DNA of 64,000 nucleotides from Catellatospora methionotrophica (GCF_011297335.1 NZ_JAAOTJ010000007.1:1-64000); one strand, 5' to 3'. Shown: positions 51,955-60,563, counted from the first letter of the stretch. The notes: generated by a model not told the origin, from the sequence alone. Numbers and translations are program-made.

Positions 51955-52709
51955 CCGCACTGCTGCTCGACGACGTGCGCTACGCGTACCCCGACGGCCA
52001 CCAGGCGCTGCACGGCGTCAGCCTGCGCATCGAGCCCGGCGAGCGGGTCGCCCTGCTCGGCCCGAACGGCGCGGGCAAGACCACGCTGGTGCTGCACCTC
52101 AACGGCATCCTGCCCGCGTCCGGCCTGACCGGCGCGTCGGGCACGGTGTCGGTCGGCGACCGCACCGTCGACCCGAGGGACCGGCCCGGCCTGGCGGAGA
52201 TCCGCCGCCGGGTCGGCCTGGTCTTCCAGGACCCCGACGACCAGCTGTTCCTGCCCACGGTCGCCGAGGACGTCGCGTTCGGCCCGGCGAACCTGGGCCT
52301 GCGCGGGGCCGAGCTGGCCGCGCGGGTCGACGAGGCGCTGGCGGCGGTCGGGATGGGCGAGGTCAAGGATCGTGCCCCGCACCACCTGTCGCTGGGGCAG
52401 CGCCGCCGGGTCGCCGTCGCGACGGTGCTGGCGATGCGGCCCGACCTGCTGGTCATGGACGAGCCGTCGTCCAACCTGGATCCGCAGGCGCGGCGGGAAC
52501 TGGCCGAGATCGTGCTCGGGCTGGACGTGACGCTGCTGATGGTCACCCACGACCTGCCGTACGCGATGCAGCTGTGCCCGCGCTCGGTGATCCTGGACGC
52601 GGGTCGCATCGTGGCCGACGGCCCGACCCGCGACCTGCTGTCCGACGCCGACCTGCTGGCCCGCCACCGCCTGGAACTCCCCTACGGCTTCGCCGTCCCG
52701 GTGCCCTGA
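51951..52709 (+). CDS. nikO: ECF transporter ATPase (NikO/CbiO, EcfA)
   Basis: This 252-residue ABC ATPase powers the metal transporter. Walker A GPNGAGKTT (about 38-46), Q-loop VFQDPDDQLF, ABC signature LSLGQRRR, Walker B LLVMDEP and H-loop VTHD are all present. The Q-loop DPDDQLF is typical of ECF ATPases. The ATG overlaps the EcfT stop (ATGA). A single ATPase gene suggests a homodimer. The operon ends before repeat A copy 2. Confidence 0.95.
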   Translation: MTALLLDDVRYAYPDGHQALHGVSLRIEPGERVALLGPNGAGKTTLVLHLNGILPASGLTGASGTVSVGDRTVDPRDRPGLAEIRRRVGLVFQDPDDQLFLPTVAEDVAFGPANLGLRGAELAARVDEALAAVGMGEVKDRAPHHLSLGQRRRVAVATVLAMRPDLLVMDEPSSNLDPQARRELAEIVLGLDVTLLMVTHDLPYAMQLCPRSVILDAGRIVADGPTRDLLSDADLLARHRLELPYGFAVPVP

Positions 52710-52759
52710 CGACGTCGGGCCCCGCCGCAGCCGGGTCCGCCGCACCCGCACCCGTTTTT

Positions 52760-52826
52760 CATAGACGCTGGCCTATTACGTCGAGTTTGATCTGCATATT
52801 TTCGATGTGATAGGCCAGCGTCTATG
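52760..52826. repeat. Dispersed palindromic repeat, family A copy 2
   Basis: 25-nt arms (52760-52784 and 52802-52826), inverted with two mismatches. The arm core AGACGCTGGCCTAT is the same as in 11637-11695. It lies between the convergent nikO and the membrane protein gene at 52864, and probably terminates both. Confidence 0.9.
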
Positions 52827-52863
52827 AAGGTCGGGGTTGGCCGTTCGGCCGGGCGGGGTGGGG

Positions 52864-53997
52864 TCAGGTGGAGGGGGTGGGGTTGTTCGGGGTGGGGCTG
52901 GGGGTGGTGGCGGCGTTCGCGGGGGAGTCCGGGGTGGCCAGGGGTTCGGTGGGGGTGCCGGAGGTGGTGCCGCGGAGGCGGAGCATGCCGGCGGCGGCGA
53001 CGCCTACGCCGAGGGCGATGATGGTGGCGACGGTGAGGCGGGCGGGGGTGTCGCCCCAGGGGACCGGGGCGATGGAGCGGTGGAAGACGGCCGCGTTGAC
53101 CATGCCCGCGAACAGGCCGACCGCGGCCGCGCCGAGCGCCAGCGCGAAGTCCCCGGCCGCGCGGCGGGACAGCGAGTACGCCCCGGCGGCTATCGCGGCC
53201 AGGGCGCTGACCAGTGGCCAGAGCTGGACGGTGAACAGTTCGAGCAGGATCGGGCCGACCGTGTGGTTGCCCGCGTCGATCTCGCGCGCTACGGCGTAGG
53301 CGAGGGCGAGCACGCCCGCGGCGATCGTGGCGGCGGACAGGGCGACGGTGATCGGGCGGGGGCGGCCGCGTACCAGGCCGAGCAGGGCGATGGCGAGGGC
53401 TCCGGCGACGGTGGCGGCCCACCAGGCGGTCGAGCTGGGCGGGGGCACCCAGTCCAACGTGCCGGTGACCTGCAGCGGGGTCACCTCGGTGCGCATCGGC
53501 ACGGTCCACTCGCGGATGCGGTGCGGCTGGCCGGGCGCGGCGGCGACGGCGGGCGGCTCGACCGGGTCGGTCCAGATGGCGCGCTGGTCGTGCCAGCGGT
53601 AGACGGGCTCGTCGCTGACCTTGCGCCACTCGGGGGCGACCGTCGGGTCGGCGTGGGCGGGCGGGTCGACGTGCGCGATCGTGATGTTGAGGTACGTGGC
53701 GGGGGAGTGGATGTTCTCGTACACCCCGTCGGGGCGTACCTCCAGGTAGGGCTCGTTGTTGTAGCCCAGGACCTCGACCGGTCGGCCGCTGTGGTTGGTC
53801 AGCTGGAGCCGTGCCCCCGCCTCGATCGTGATCACTTCGAGGCCGGGCAGGTCGGGGGTGGCGGTGATCGCGGTGCGGTAGTTGGTGGCGTCCGGGGCGT
53901 CGGCCCCGTGCGCGGCGGCCGGGGAGGCGAGGGTGAACAGCAGGGTGAGCGCGGTCCCGAGGACCGCGCCCACCCGCCGTGCCATGAGGGGTGTCAT
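52864..53997 (-). CDS. Exported polytopic membrane protein with predicted N-terminal His
   Basis: This 377-residue protein has a signal peptide (VGAVLGTALTLLFTLASPAAA) predicted to leave a mature N terminus HGADAPDATNYRTAI. An outside beta domain follows (about 30-190; AGARLQLTNHSGRPVEVLGYNNEPYLEVRPDGVYENIHSPATYLN). About six or seven membrane helices come next (195-345), then a Thr/Pro/Ala tail. It ends the leftward operon with the sigma factor, MauE and DsbA genes. The family is an actinobacterial membrane protein of unknown function. A free N-terminal His could bind copper, as in CopC (inference). Confidence 0.8.
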   Translation of the reverse strand: MTPLMARRVGAVLGTALTLLFTLASPAAAHGADAPDATNYRTAITATPDLPGLEVITIEAGARLQLTNHSGRPVEVLGYNNEPYLEVRPDGVYENIHSPATYLNITIAHVDPPAHADPTVAPEWRKVSDEPVYRWHDQRAIWTDPVEPPAVAAAPGQPHRIREWTVPMRTEVTPLQVTGTLDWVPPPSSTAWWAATVAGALAIALLGLVRGRPRPITVALSAATIAAGVLALAYAVAREIDAGNHTVGPILLELFTVQLWPLVSALAAIAAGAYSLSRRAAGDFALALGAAAVGLFAGMVNAAVFHRSIAPVPWGDTPARLTVATIIALGVGVAAAGMLRLRGTTSGTPTEPLATPDSPANAATTPSPTPNNPTPST

Positions 53998-54012
53998 CTG
54001 CTCCTGCTCAGG

Positions 54013-54747
54013 TCAGCTGGTGCTCGCCGATGGGGTGGCCCCGGCGGCCGCGGCCACCGCGGCGGCGATGGTCGCCGCGCTCGCCTGGGTGGGCTTGCCG
54101 TTGACCAGGACGGTCGGGGTGCCGGTGACCCCGGCCCGGCCGGCCTCCTCGCTGACGTGCCCGGCCCAGTTGACGAAGCGCTTGTCGCGTACGCACTGGG
54201 CGAAGTCGTCGCCGAGTCCTGCCTGCCGGCCGAGCGCGATCAGGTCGTCGTCGGTGGGTCCGGCCCCGCCCTCGGCGGGCTGGTTGGCGAACAGGACGTC
54301 GGCGAACGCGGTGAACTTGCCGTACTCGGCGGCGCAGCCCGAGGCGGCCGACGCGCGGGTCGAGTACCGGTTGGTGGACGCGCCGTCGAGGTAGGCCACC
54401 GGGTGCGTGATCAGCGTGATCTTGCCGTCGGCGGCGAGCTGGTCGATCGAGGCGGCGGCCTCGTCGTGGAAGGTCTTGCAGTGCGGGCAGAGGAAGTCGA
54501 CGTACTCGTCGACGACGACCGGTCCGCTGCCGTTGGTGATGCCGTTGCCGGCAGTGTTGGCGCCCTTCGGCGCGGTGAACTCGGTCGTCTTGGCGCCCGC
54601 GTAGATGCCCCAGCCGATCAGGCCGGCGATGACCAGCGCGGACACCGCCGCGATGGAGATCCACATGGTGCGCTTGCGACGCTGCTCCTTGGCGATCTGG
54701 TCCCGGACCATCCGGGCCGCCGCGTTCTGGTCCTTTCGACTGCTCAT
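54013..54747 (-). CDS. Membrane-anchored DsbA-family thiol oxidoreductase
   Basis: This 244-residue protein has a basic cytosolic start, one membrane helix (about 28-51) and an extracytoplasmic thioredoxin-fold DsbA-like domain. The active site is CPHC in VDFLCPHCKTFHDEA, and the cis-proline loop is GTPTVLVNG. Two further cysteines (SGCAAEYG and AQCVRDK) may form a structural disulfide. It probably helps form or isomerise disulfides in exported proteins. It lies 18 nt after the MauE-like gene and 15 nt before the N-His membrane protein gene, in one operon. Confidence 0.92.
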   Translation of the reverse strand: MSSRKDQNAAARMVRDQIAKEQRRKRTMWISIAAVSALVIAGLIGWGIYAGAKTTEFTAPKGANTAGNGITNGSGPVVVDEYVDFLCPHCKTFHDEAAASIDQLAADGKITLITHPVAYLDGASTNRYSTRASAASGCAAEYGKFTAFADVLFANQPAEGGAGPTDDDLIALGRQAGLGDDFAQCVRDKRFVNWAGHVSEEAGRAGVTGTPTVLVNGKPTQASAATIAAAVAAAAGATPSASTS

Positions 54748-54765
54748 GCGGTCACCGCCGGGTGG

Positions 54766-55335
54766 TCAGGCCCGCCCGCGGCGCTGCGCGGTGTGGTCGG
54801 TCGATTCGTCACTGTCTTCCTCCAGCACGTCGTCTTCCGCCGGCTCGGCGGAGAACGGTCGATCCAGTCGTGCGTCGAGGGAGAAACGGCTGACCGGGTA
54901 GATGATCAAAAAGATGGCCATCGCGAGGAAGGCCACATCCCGGAAGATCTCCGGAAGATAGTTGGGCGTCACCCCGGGCGGCAGCTGGCCGCCCTTGCTG
55001 AAGCAGCCGCAGTCGATGTTCAGGCCCCGGGCCCAGGCGGAGCTGATGCCCGCGATGAAGGCGACCATCATGCCCGCCGACAGCCACGCGGCCAGGCGGG
55101 TGGCCAGGCCGATCAGCAGCAGCAGGCCGACGGCGATCTCCACGAAGGGCTGGATCGCGCCGACGACCATGGCGGCGTCGTACGACATGATCTGGTACGC
55201 GTTCACGGCGCGGCCGTTGGCGGCCAGGTCGGTGACCTTGAGCCCGCCCGCGACCAGGAAGACCCCGGCCAGACCGAGCCTGACCAGCAGGCTCACCCAC
55301 GGCTGTGCCCTGTGCCAGCCGGTGCGCTCGTCCAT
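54766..55335 (-). CDS. MauE/DoxX-like membrane redox protein
   Basis: This 189-residue protein has four membrane helices of the MauE/DoxX type. Between helices three and four is LNIDCGCFSKGGQLPPGVTPNYL, with a CxC pair that may pass electrons or disulfides to the adjacent DsbA-like protein. The acidic C-terminal tail (SAEPAEDDVLEEDSDES) is cytosolic. The gene sits between the sigma factor and the dsbA-like gene. MauE relatives are needed for maturation of disulfide-rich secreted proteins. Confidence 0.88.
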   Translation of the reverse strand: MDERTGWHRAQPWVSLLVRLGLAGVFLVAGGLKVTDLAANGRAVNAYQIMSYDAAMVVGAIQPFVEIAVGLLLLIGLATRLAAWLSAGMMVAFIAGISSAWARGLNIDCGCFSKGGQLPPGVTPNYLPEIFRDVAFLAMAIFLIIYPVSRFSLDARLDRPFSAEPAEDDVLEEDSDESTDHTAQRRGRA

Positions 55336-55368
55336 CGTGTTCCTCCTTCGCCCCCGCGTACGGCCGCC

Positions 55369-55995
55369 TCAGGCGGCTAAGGCGCTAACGACGCCGTCTA
55401 CCAGTTCGGCGCGGGCGCGCGCGACCCGGGAACGGATCGTGCCGACCGGCACCTCCTGCACCGCCGCCGCGTGCTCGTACGACAACCCCAGCAGCTGGGT
55501 CAGCACGAACGCCTCCCGGCGCTCCGGCGCCAGCCGGTCCAGCAGCAGCGCCGCCCCGACCTGGCCGGCCGGGTCCGGGTGCGGCCCGCTCGTCAGCACC
55601 TGTGCGGCCAGGCGTACGCCCAGCCGGCGCTGCCTTACCACCGTACGCAGATGGTCGGCGCAGGTGCGCCGGGCGATGCCGAGCAGCCAGGTGCGCACCG
55701 TCGAGCGCCCCTCGAACGCGGGCAGCGCCCGGAACGCCCGCAGGAACGTCTCCTGGGTCAGGTCGTCGGCGGTGCCGGGGTCGACCAGCGCGGCGACGAA
55801 CCGCCACACCTCGGCCTGGGTGGCCCGCACGAACGCGGCCTGCGCGACAGGGTCCCCCGTGCGGGCGGCCAGGGCCCATTCGGTGGCCGGGTCGACCGGG
55901 AGCGTGTCGTCGCGTGGCACGGGGGGCACGGGGAGCAAGCCTAACCGCCTGCCAGGCTCACCCCGGGCGGTGACGGCACGCGTGTCCTGGGACAC
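55369..55995 (-). CDS. ECF-type RNA polymerase sigma factor
   Basis: This 208-residue ECF sigma factor has region 2 (FVRATQAEVWRFVAALVDPGTADDLTQETFLRAFRALPAFEGRSTVRTWLLGIARRTCADHLR) and region 4 (LLLDRLAPERREAFVLTQLLGLSYEHAAAVQEVPVGTIRSRVARARAEL). An ~40-residue N-terminal extension precedes region 2. It is divergent from a zinc-finger anti-sigma gene with only 40 nt between. It heads an operon with MauE- and DsbA-like genes, so it may respond to redox or metal stress in the envelope. Confidence 0.94.
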   Translation of the reverse strand: MSQDTRAVTARGEPGRRLGLLPVPPVPRDDTLPVDPATEWALAARTGDPVAQAAFVRATQAEVWRFVAALVDPGTADDLTQETFLRAFRALPAFEGRSTVRTWLLGIARRTCADHLRTVVRQRRLGVRLAAQVLTSGPHPDPAGQVGAALLLDRLAPERREAFVLTQLLGLSYEHAAAVQEVPVGTIRSRVARARAELVDGVVSALAA

Positions 55996-55999
55996 CGGC

Positions 56000-56038
56000 G
56001 GGAACTGAACGGGGTCATCGGGCGACTACCCGCCCATG
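56000..56038 (+). promoter_or_regulatory. Candidate ECF-sigma promoter of the anti-sigma gene
   Basis: GGGAACT (56000-56006) and CGACT (56023-56027) resemble the GGAAC-N16/18-CG-C pattern of ECF-sigma promoters. The -10 element lies 8-9 nt before the ATG at 56036, so the gene may be transcribed by its own sigma factor. Confidence 0.4.
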
Positions 56039-56686
56039 ACGAACTGCGACGAGGTGCGCGTGGGGCTGTCCGCGCGGCTGGACGGCGAGGCCGCCACGTG
56101 GGCCGCGCAGGCCGGACTCGCGCCGGACGCGCTCGACACGCACCTGGCCGGGTGCCCGGACTGCCGCTCCTGGTCACGCGCGGCCGAGCAGCTCACCCGC
56201 GCGGTGCGGGTGCGGGCGGTCGCGGTGCCCGACCTGACGGCCCCGATCCTCGCCGCGGTCGCGGCCGAGCGGACCGCCACGGTGCGGGCCGCCCGGCGGC
56301 AGGCCGAGGGCCGCCGGCAGATCCTGCGGGTCGCGCTCGGCGCCACCGCCGTGGTGCAGGTGCTGCTGGCACTGCCCGCGCTGTTCGCGGGTGGGGGTGA
56401 CCTGCACACCGGACGGGAGGCGGCCTCGTTCGACATCGCGCTGGCCGTCGGGTTCGCGCTGGCCGCGTGGCGGCCGGAACGGGCCCGCGCGTTCGTGCCG
56501 GTCGCGTTCGTGCTCGCGGCCTGCCTCATCATGACGAGCGCATTCGACGTCGCCGAGGGCGCGACCGCGCTGGCCCACGAGATCGGCCACGTCGCGGCCC
56601 TCGTGCAGGCCGCGCTGCTGTGGGCGCTCAGCCGCACCGCCACCGTCTCGCGCGAAACCGCCCGCCCGGCTACGGTCGCCCCGTGA
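56036..56686 (+). CDS. Zinc-finger anti-sigma factor-like membrane protein
   Basis: This 216-residue protein has an N-terminal zinc-binding anti-sigma (ZAS) segment, with C4 in MTNCDEVRVGLSARLDGE and the DTHLAGCPDC HxxxCxxC motif. A basic linker and three or four membrane helices follow. It probably sequesters the divergently encoded ECF sigma factor and releases it when the metal/thiol site changes. Its stop overlaps a GTG at 56683 that is one possible start of the next gene. Confidence 0.88.
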   Translation: MTNCDEVRVGLSARLDGEAATWAAQAGLAPDALDTHLAGCPDCRSWSRAAEQLTRAVRVRAVAVPDLTAPILAAVAAERTATVRAARRQAEGRRQILRVALGATAVVQVLLALPALFAGGGDLHTGREAASFDIALAVGFALAAWRPERARAFVPVAFVLAACLIMTSAFDVAEGATALAHEIGHVAALVQAALLWALSRTATVSRETARPATVAP

Positions 56687-56778
56687 CCCAGATGACCCCC
56701 CTCGATCACTCGACTTGCCCGGCAGGTGTGCGAATGAGTGGTCAAGATACGCACGTATGCCAGGCAGGTCCGACGATC

Positions 56779-58461
56779 ATGGACGGTGCGCGCGGTGGCG
56801 GCGGGCGCGGTGCGGCCGAGGCGGCGCGACGCGGCCGGGCGAAGGTGCGCGGGCTGCTGGCGGTGGTGGCGTTCCTGGCGCTGACGCTGCTGCCGGCCTC
56901 GCCCGCGTACGCGCACGCCGCGCTGCTGCGCACCAGCCCGCCCGCCGGATCGGTGGTGCCCGAGGCGCCCCGGGAGGTGGCGCTGACGTTCAGCGAGCCG
57001 GTGTCGCCGGTCGCCGACAAGATCCGGATCGTAGGGCCGGACGGCCAGCGGGCCGACCGGGGCAAGCCCACGGTCGACGGCAACGTGGTCAAGATCCAGG
57101 TACGCGAGGACGCGCCCAAGGGCACCTACCTGGTCAGCTACCGGGTCATCTCCGCCGACAGCCACCCGATCCCGGGCGGGTTCACGTTCTCGGTCGGCGC
57201 GCCCTCGGCCACGCCGACGGCCGTGCCCGACGAGAAGGTCGACACCACGATCCGCAACCTGATCGCGGTCGCCAAAGTCATCGGATACGCCGGGCTGGTC
57301 ATGCTCGTGGGGCCGGTGCTGGTGCTGACGCTGCTGTGGCCGGCCCGGCTCAGCCAGCGCGGGCCGCGCCGGGTCATGTGGGCCGGGTTCGGCACCGTCG
57401 CGTTCGCCACCCTGGCGGGCCTGTACCTGCAGGCCCCGTACTCGACCGGCGGCAGCCTGTTCGGGGCCACCGGCAGCGATCTCGGCGACGTGCTGGGCAG
57501 CCAGTACGGCATCGCGCTGCTGATGCGACTGGCGCTGCTGGCGGTGGCCGCGATCCTGGTGCGCCCGCTGCTGGCCGGGCGCGACGGCGTCGTCGACCGG
57601 GTGCTGCTGCTCGCGGTCGCCGCCGCGGCCGCGCTGACCTGGCCGCTGGCCGGGCACCCGGCCGCCTCGCCGGTGCCCGCGGTGTCGGTCGTCGTCGACG
57701 CGCTGCACCTGGCCGGGGCGGCGGTATGGCTGGGCGGCCTGCTCATGCTCGTGCTGTTCCTGCTGCGCCGGGCCGACAACCGCGAACTGGGCGCGATCCT
57801 GCCGATCTGGTCGCGCTGGGCGGCGCTGGCCGTGTCGACCGTGCTGCTGGCCGGGGTGGTGTCCGGCCTGATCCAGATCGGCACGCCGTCGGCGCTGGTC
57901 GACACGACGTACGGCCAGCTCATGATCGTCAAGGTGGTGCTGGTCGGGCTGATCCTGGTCGCGGCGTTCTTCGCGCGGCGGTGGACCAACAACGGGGCCG
58001 CCGACAACCCGCGCCCGCTGCGCCGGTTCGTCACCACCGAACTGGCCATCGCGGCCGTGGTGCTGGCGGTGACCGGGGCGCTCACGCAGACCACCCCGGC
58101 CCGCACCGCGCAGGAGACCGCGCAGCTGCCCGCCCAGCCGGTCATCTACTCCTCGACGCTGACCAGCTCGTTGTACACGCTGCAGGTCGAGGTCGACCCG
58201 GCCAAGCTCGGCGACAACGGGGTGCACCTGTACGCGTACAAGGCCGACGGCTCGCCGCTGCCGGTCGTCGAGTGGAAGGCCACCGCGGCGCTGCCGTCGG
58301 CGGGCCTCGAGCCGATCACGTTCCCGCTGCTCAAACTCACCGACAACCACGCCAGCGGGCAGGTGACCCTGCCCACGCCGGGGGACTGGCAGCTGCGTTT
58401 CACCCTTCGCCTCTCCGAGATCGACCAGGATTCGGTCACCGCGACGGTGCCGATCTCATAG
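56779..58461 (+). CDS. CopC-CopD fusion copper protein
   Basis: This 560-residue protein has a signal sequence (to about residue 45, ALTLLPASPAYA). A CopC beta domain begins HAALLRTSPPAGSVV, so the mature N-terminal His can coordinate Cu(II) together with the later DSHPIPGGF His. A CopD module follows with about eight membrane helices (including VIGYAGLVMLVGPVLVL, VVVDALHLAGAAVWLGGLLML with the CopD His, and TYGQLMIVKVVLVGL), and a C-terminal outside domain. It probably binds and imports copper. The start is uncertain: ATG 56779 gives a usable signal peptide; GTG 56683 and ATG 56734 are alternatives. Confidence 0.9.
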   Translation: MDGARGGGGRGAAEAARRGRAKVRGLLAVVAFLALTLLPASPAYAHAALLRTSPPAGSVVPEAPREVALTFSEPVSPVADKIRIVGPDGQRADRGKPTVDGNVVKIQVREDAPKGTYLVSYRVISADSHPIPGGFTFSVGAPSATPTAVPDEKVDTTIRNLIAVAKVIGYAGLVMLVGPVLVLTLLWPARLSQRGPRRVMWAGFGTVAFATLAGLYLQAPYSTGGSLFGATGSDLGDVLGSQYGIALLMRLALLAVAAILVRPLLAGRDGVVDRVLLLAVAAAAALTWPLAGHPAASPVPAVSVVVDALHLAGAAVWLGGLLMLVLFLLRRADNRELGAILPIWSRWAALAVSTVLLAGVVSGLIQIGTPSALVDTTYGQLMIVKVVLVGLILVAAFFARRWTNNGAADNPRPLRRFVTTELAIAAVVLAVTGALTQTTPARTAQETAQLPAQPVIYSSTLTSSLYTLQVEVDPAKLGDNGVHLYAYKADGSPLPVVEWKATAALPSAGLEPITFPLLKLTDNHASGQVTLPTPGDWQLRFTLRLSEIDQDSVTATVPIS

Positions 58462-58495
58462 CGCTCCGAGCGAGCCGTACGAAAGGTTTCCTGGC

Positions 58496-59197
58496 ATGAA
58501 GATGACGCGCCGCTTCGGTGTGGTCGCGGCGACGGTGCTCGGCCTGCTGGCCGTCGCCGTGCCCGCGTCGGCCCACGTCACGGTCAACCCGAACCAGGCC
58601 GTGCAGGGCGGCTACGCCCGCGTGGCGTTCCGGGTGCCGAACGAGTCCGACGACACGAACACCACCAAGATCGAGGTGTACCTGCCGGAGGACGCCCCGG
58701 TCGCCTCGGTCACCACGATGCCGGTGCCGGGCTGGACGGTCGCCGTCGCCAAGCGCAAGCTGGCCACCCCGATCGAGGTGCACGGCAGCCCGGTCAGCGA
58801 GGTCGTCTCCACCCTGACCTGGACCGCGACCTCGGCTGACGCGGCGGTCAAGCCGGGCCAGTTCCAGGAGTTCCCGGTGTCGATGGGCCCGCTGCCCAAG
58901 GTCGACAAGATGGTGTTCAAGACGCTGCAGACCTACTCCGACGGCGCGGTGGTCCGCTGGATCGACCCGCCCGCCGGCGACGGCGCCGAGCCGGAGAGCC
59001 CGGCCCCGGTGCTGACGCTGCTGCCTGCGGGTGCGGGCGCGGAGGCGACCCCGGCCACGGACAACACCCTCGCCCTCGGCGACGCCAAGAGCGGCGGCTC
59101 GGACTGGCTCGGCGTGGCCGGTCTGGTCGCCGGGGTGCTGGCGCTGATCCTGGCGGGCGTGGCGCTGGCGCGTACCCGCAAGGAGCCCGTGCGCTAG
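58496..59197 (+). CDS. YcnI-family (DUF1775) copper-binding membrane protein
   Basis: This 233-residue protein has a signal peptide (VLGLLAVAVPASA) that yields a mature N terminus HVTVNPNQAVQGGYARVAFRVPNES. The N-terminal His and a nearby Trp (PGWTVAV) are the copper-site features of the YcnI/DUF1775 family. The domain runs to about residue 160. An Ala/Pro linker and one C-terminal helix (VAGLVAGVLALILAGVALA) follow, then a basic tail. The ATG follows AAAGG by 9 nt. It directly follows the CopCD gene, a common partnership. Confidence 0.9.
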   Translation: MKMTRRFGVVAATVLGLLAVAVPASAHVTVNPNQAVQGGYARVAFRVPNESDDTNTTKIEVYLPEDAPVASVTTMPVPGWTVAVAKRKLATPIEVHGSPVSEVVSTLTWTATSADAAVKPGQFQEFPVSMGPLPKVDKMVFKTLQTYSDGAVVRWIDPPAGDGAEPESPAPVLTLLPAGAGAEATPATDNTLALGDAKSGGSDWLGVAGLVAGVLALILAGVALARTRKEPVR

Positions 59198-59216
59198 TCA
59201 TCCGCATGGTCGTCAT

Positions 59217-59251
59217 CGGCCGGGCACCCGCATCTGCCGGGTGCCCGGCCG
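59217..59251 (+). terminator. Terminator after the YcnI gene
   Basis: A 14-bp stem (59217-59230 with 59238-59251) with a 7-nt loop, 20 nt after the stop codon. Confidence 0.75.
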
Positions 59252-59335
59252 CGTTGTCCCGGGAGAAGCGCGCCCCGATCGTGCGGCGCGCGGAGCCTCG
59301 CCACCGGAGCAGGCGTGCCCTGGGAGGAACCCCCG

Positions 59336-60556
59336 ATGCGCGTTGTTCGTGTTCTCGTCGGCCTGCTGGCCCTGCTCGCGGCGGTGCCCGCGCTGGCCGC
59401 GGGCGGCGGCGCGGCCTGGATCGCCGGCCACGACAGCCCCGACGGGGCGTTCCACGCGAAGATCGCGCCGCCCAAGGACCCGAACCGGGTGCTGGTCGTG
59501 CCCGACCTCGACGCGCTGCTGCAGCGCGACGTGCCGTACGCCCGGATCGGCGCGACGACCGTGCGGCTGTCGGCCAGCTCGGCCAACACGCCCGCCTTCA
59601 TCGGCGTCGCCGCGCCCGACGAGGTCGCCGCCTACCTGGCGGGCATCCGGTACACCGAGGTCGCGCAGACCACGGTCGGGCCGGGGCCGGTCGTGCTGCG
59701 GACCAACCGGATGGACGCGCCCGGCCGGGAGCCGACCGACCCGCTGGCGCAGGGCTTCTGGATGCGGCAGGGCCTCGGCTCGCTGTCCTGGAACCCGCAG
59801 CTCGACCGGGGACAGCACCTGGCCCTGGTGGTGGTGCTGCGGGACACCGCGGCCGGGGCCGAACCGGCGCTGCCCTCGGACGCGGCGACCCTGGACGTGG
59901 CGCTCGGCGCGAGCTGGCTCGGGACGGCCTCGTGGGGCCTGCTCATCCTCGGCATGGTGCTGCTGATCCTGGCGTTCGTGACGCTGTCCTGGCCCACCCG
60001 GCTGCGGGAACAGGCCGCCGACGCCACCGACGCCACCGAGGACGGCGCGCTGACCGCGCTGCTGTCGACCGGCACCCGGCCCGTGCTGTCCGGGACCACC
60101 GAGGTGGTCACCGTGGCGGCCCCGCCCGAGCAGCGTGCGCCCCAGGACCCCGAGCCGGGCGTACGCCCGCCGCAGGACCCCGATCGCGGCGTACCCGCGC
60201 CGCTGGACCCCGAGCCGGGTGTACGCCCGCCGATGACCGTCCCCTGGGCCGGCGCCCCCTATACGGGCCCCACCGCCTCCCCTGTCGCGACTCGCGAGCA
60301 GCTCGCCGCCGAGCCTGCGGCCCGCTCGACCGCCCTGCTCGAAGACACCGTGCCGCACCAGGCCGTGCCCGCCGTTACCGCGCCCGCCGCCGCGGTGCGG
60401 GCCGGGGCCGCGCCCGCGCTGCCGTGGCCGCCGCCGCGGGGCACGCGGCCCGCGACCGCGCCGGTCCGGGAGGTGCTCACCGAGGAGTTCGTGCGGGAGT
60501 GGCTGCCCCGTCCGGGCTGCGAACTGCGGCTGGACCGCTCACGCCAGCACGCCTGA
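59336..60556 (+). CDS. Membrane protein with cytosolic 10-residue repeats
   Basis: This 406-residue protein has an N-terminal signal or anchor (LVGLLALLAAVPALA), an outside domain (about 25-185; DPNRVLVVPDLDALLQRDVPY, AGIRYTEVAQTTVGPG), one membrane helix (about 194-215, ASWGLLILGMVLLILAFVTL) and a long cytosolic tail. The tail holds three copies of a ten-residue unit (QDPEPGVRPP, QDPDRGVPAP, LDPEPGVRPP). The ATG follows GGGAGGAACCCCC. The family is unrecognised. It lies beyond the YcnI terminator, so its link to the copper genes is only by position. Confidence 0.75.
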   Translation: MRVVRVLVGLLALLAAVPALAAGGGAAWIAGHDSPDGAFHAKIAPPKDPNRVLVVPDLDALLQRDVPYARIGATTVRLSASSANTPAFIGVAAPDEVAAYLAGIRYTEVAQTTVGPGPVVLRTNRMDAPGREPTDPLAQGFWMRQGLGSLSWNPQLDRGQHLALVVVLRDTAAGAEPALPSDAATLDVALGASWLGTASWGLLILGMVLLILAFVTLSWPTRLREQAADATDATEDGALTALLSTGTRPVLSGTTEVVTVAAPPEQRAPQDPEPGVRPPQDPDRGVPAPLDPEPGVRPPMTVPWAGAPYTGPTASPVATREQLAAEPAARSTALLEDTVPHQAVPAVTAPAAAVRAGAAPALPWPPPRGTRPATAPVREVLTEEFVREWLPRPGCELRLDRSRQHA

Positions 60557-60563
60557 CATGGTC

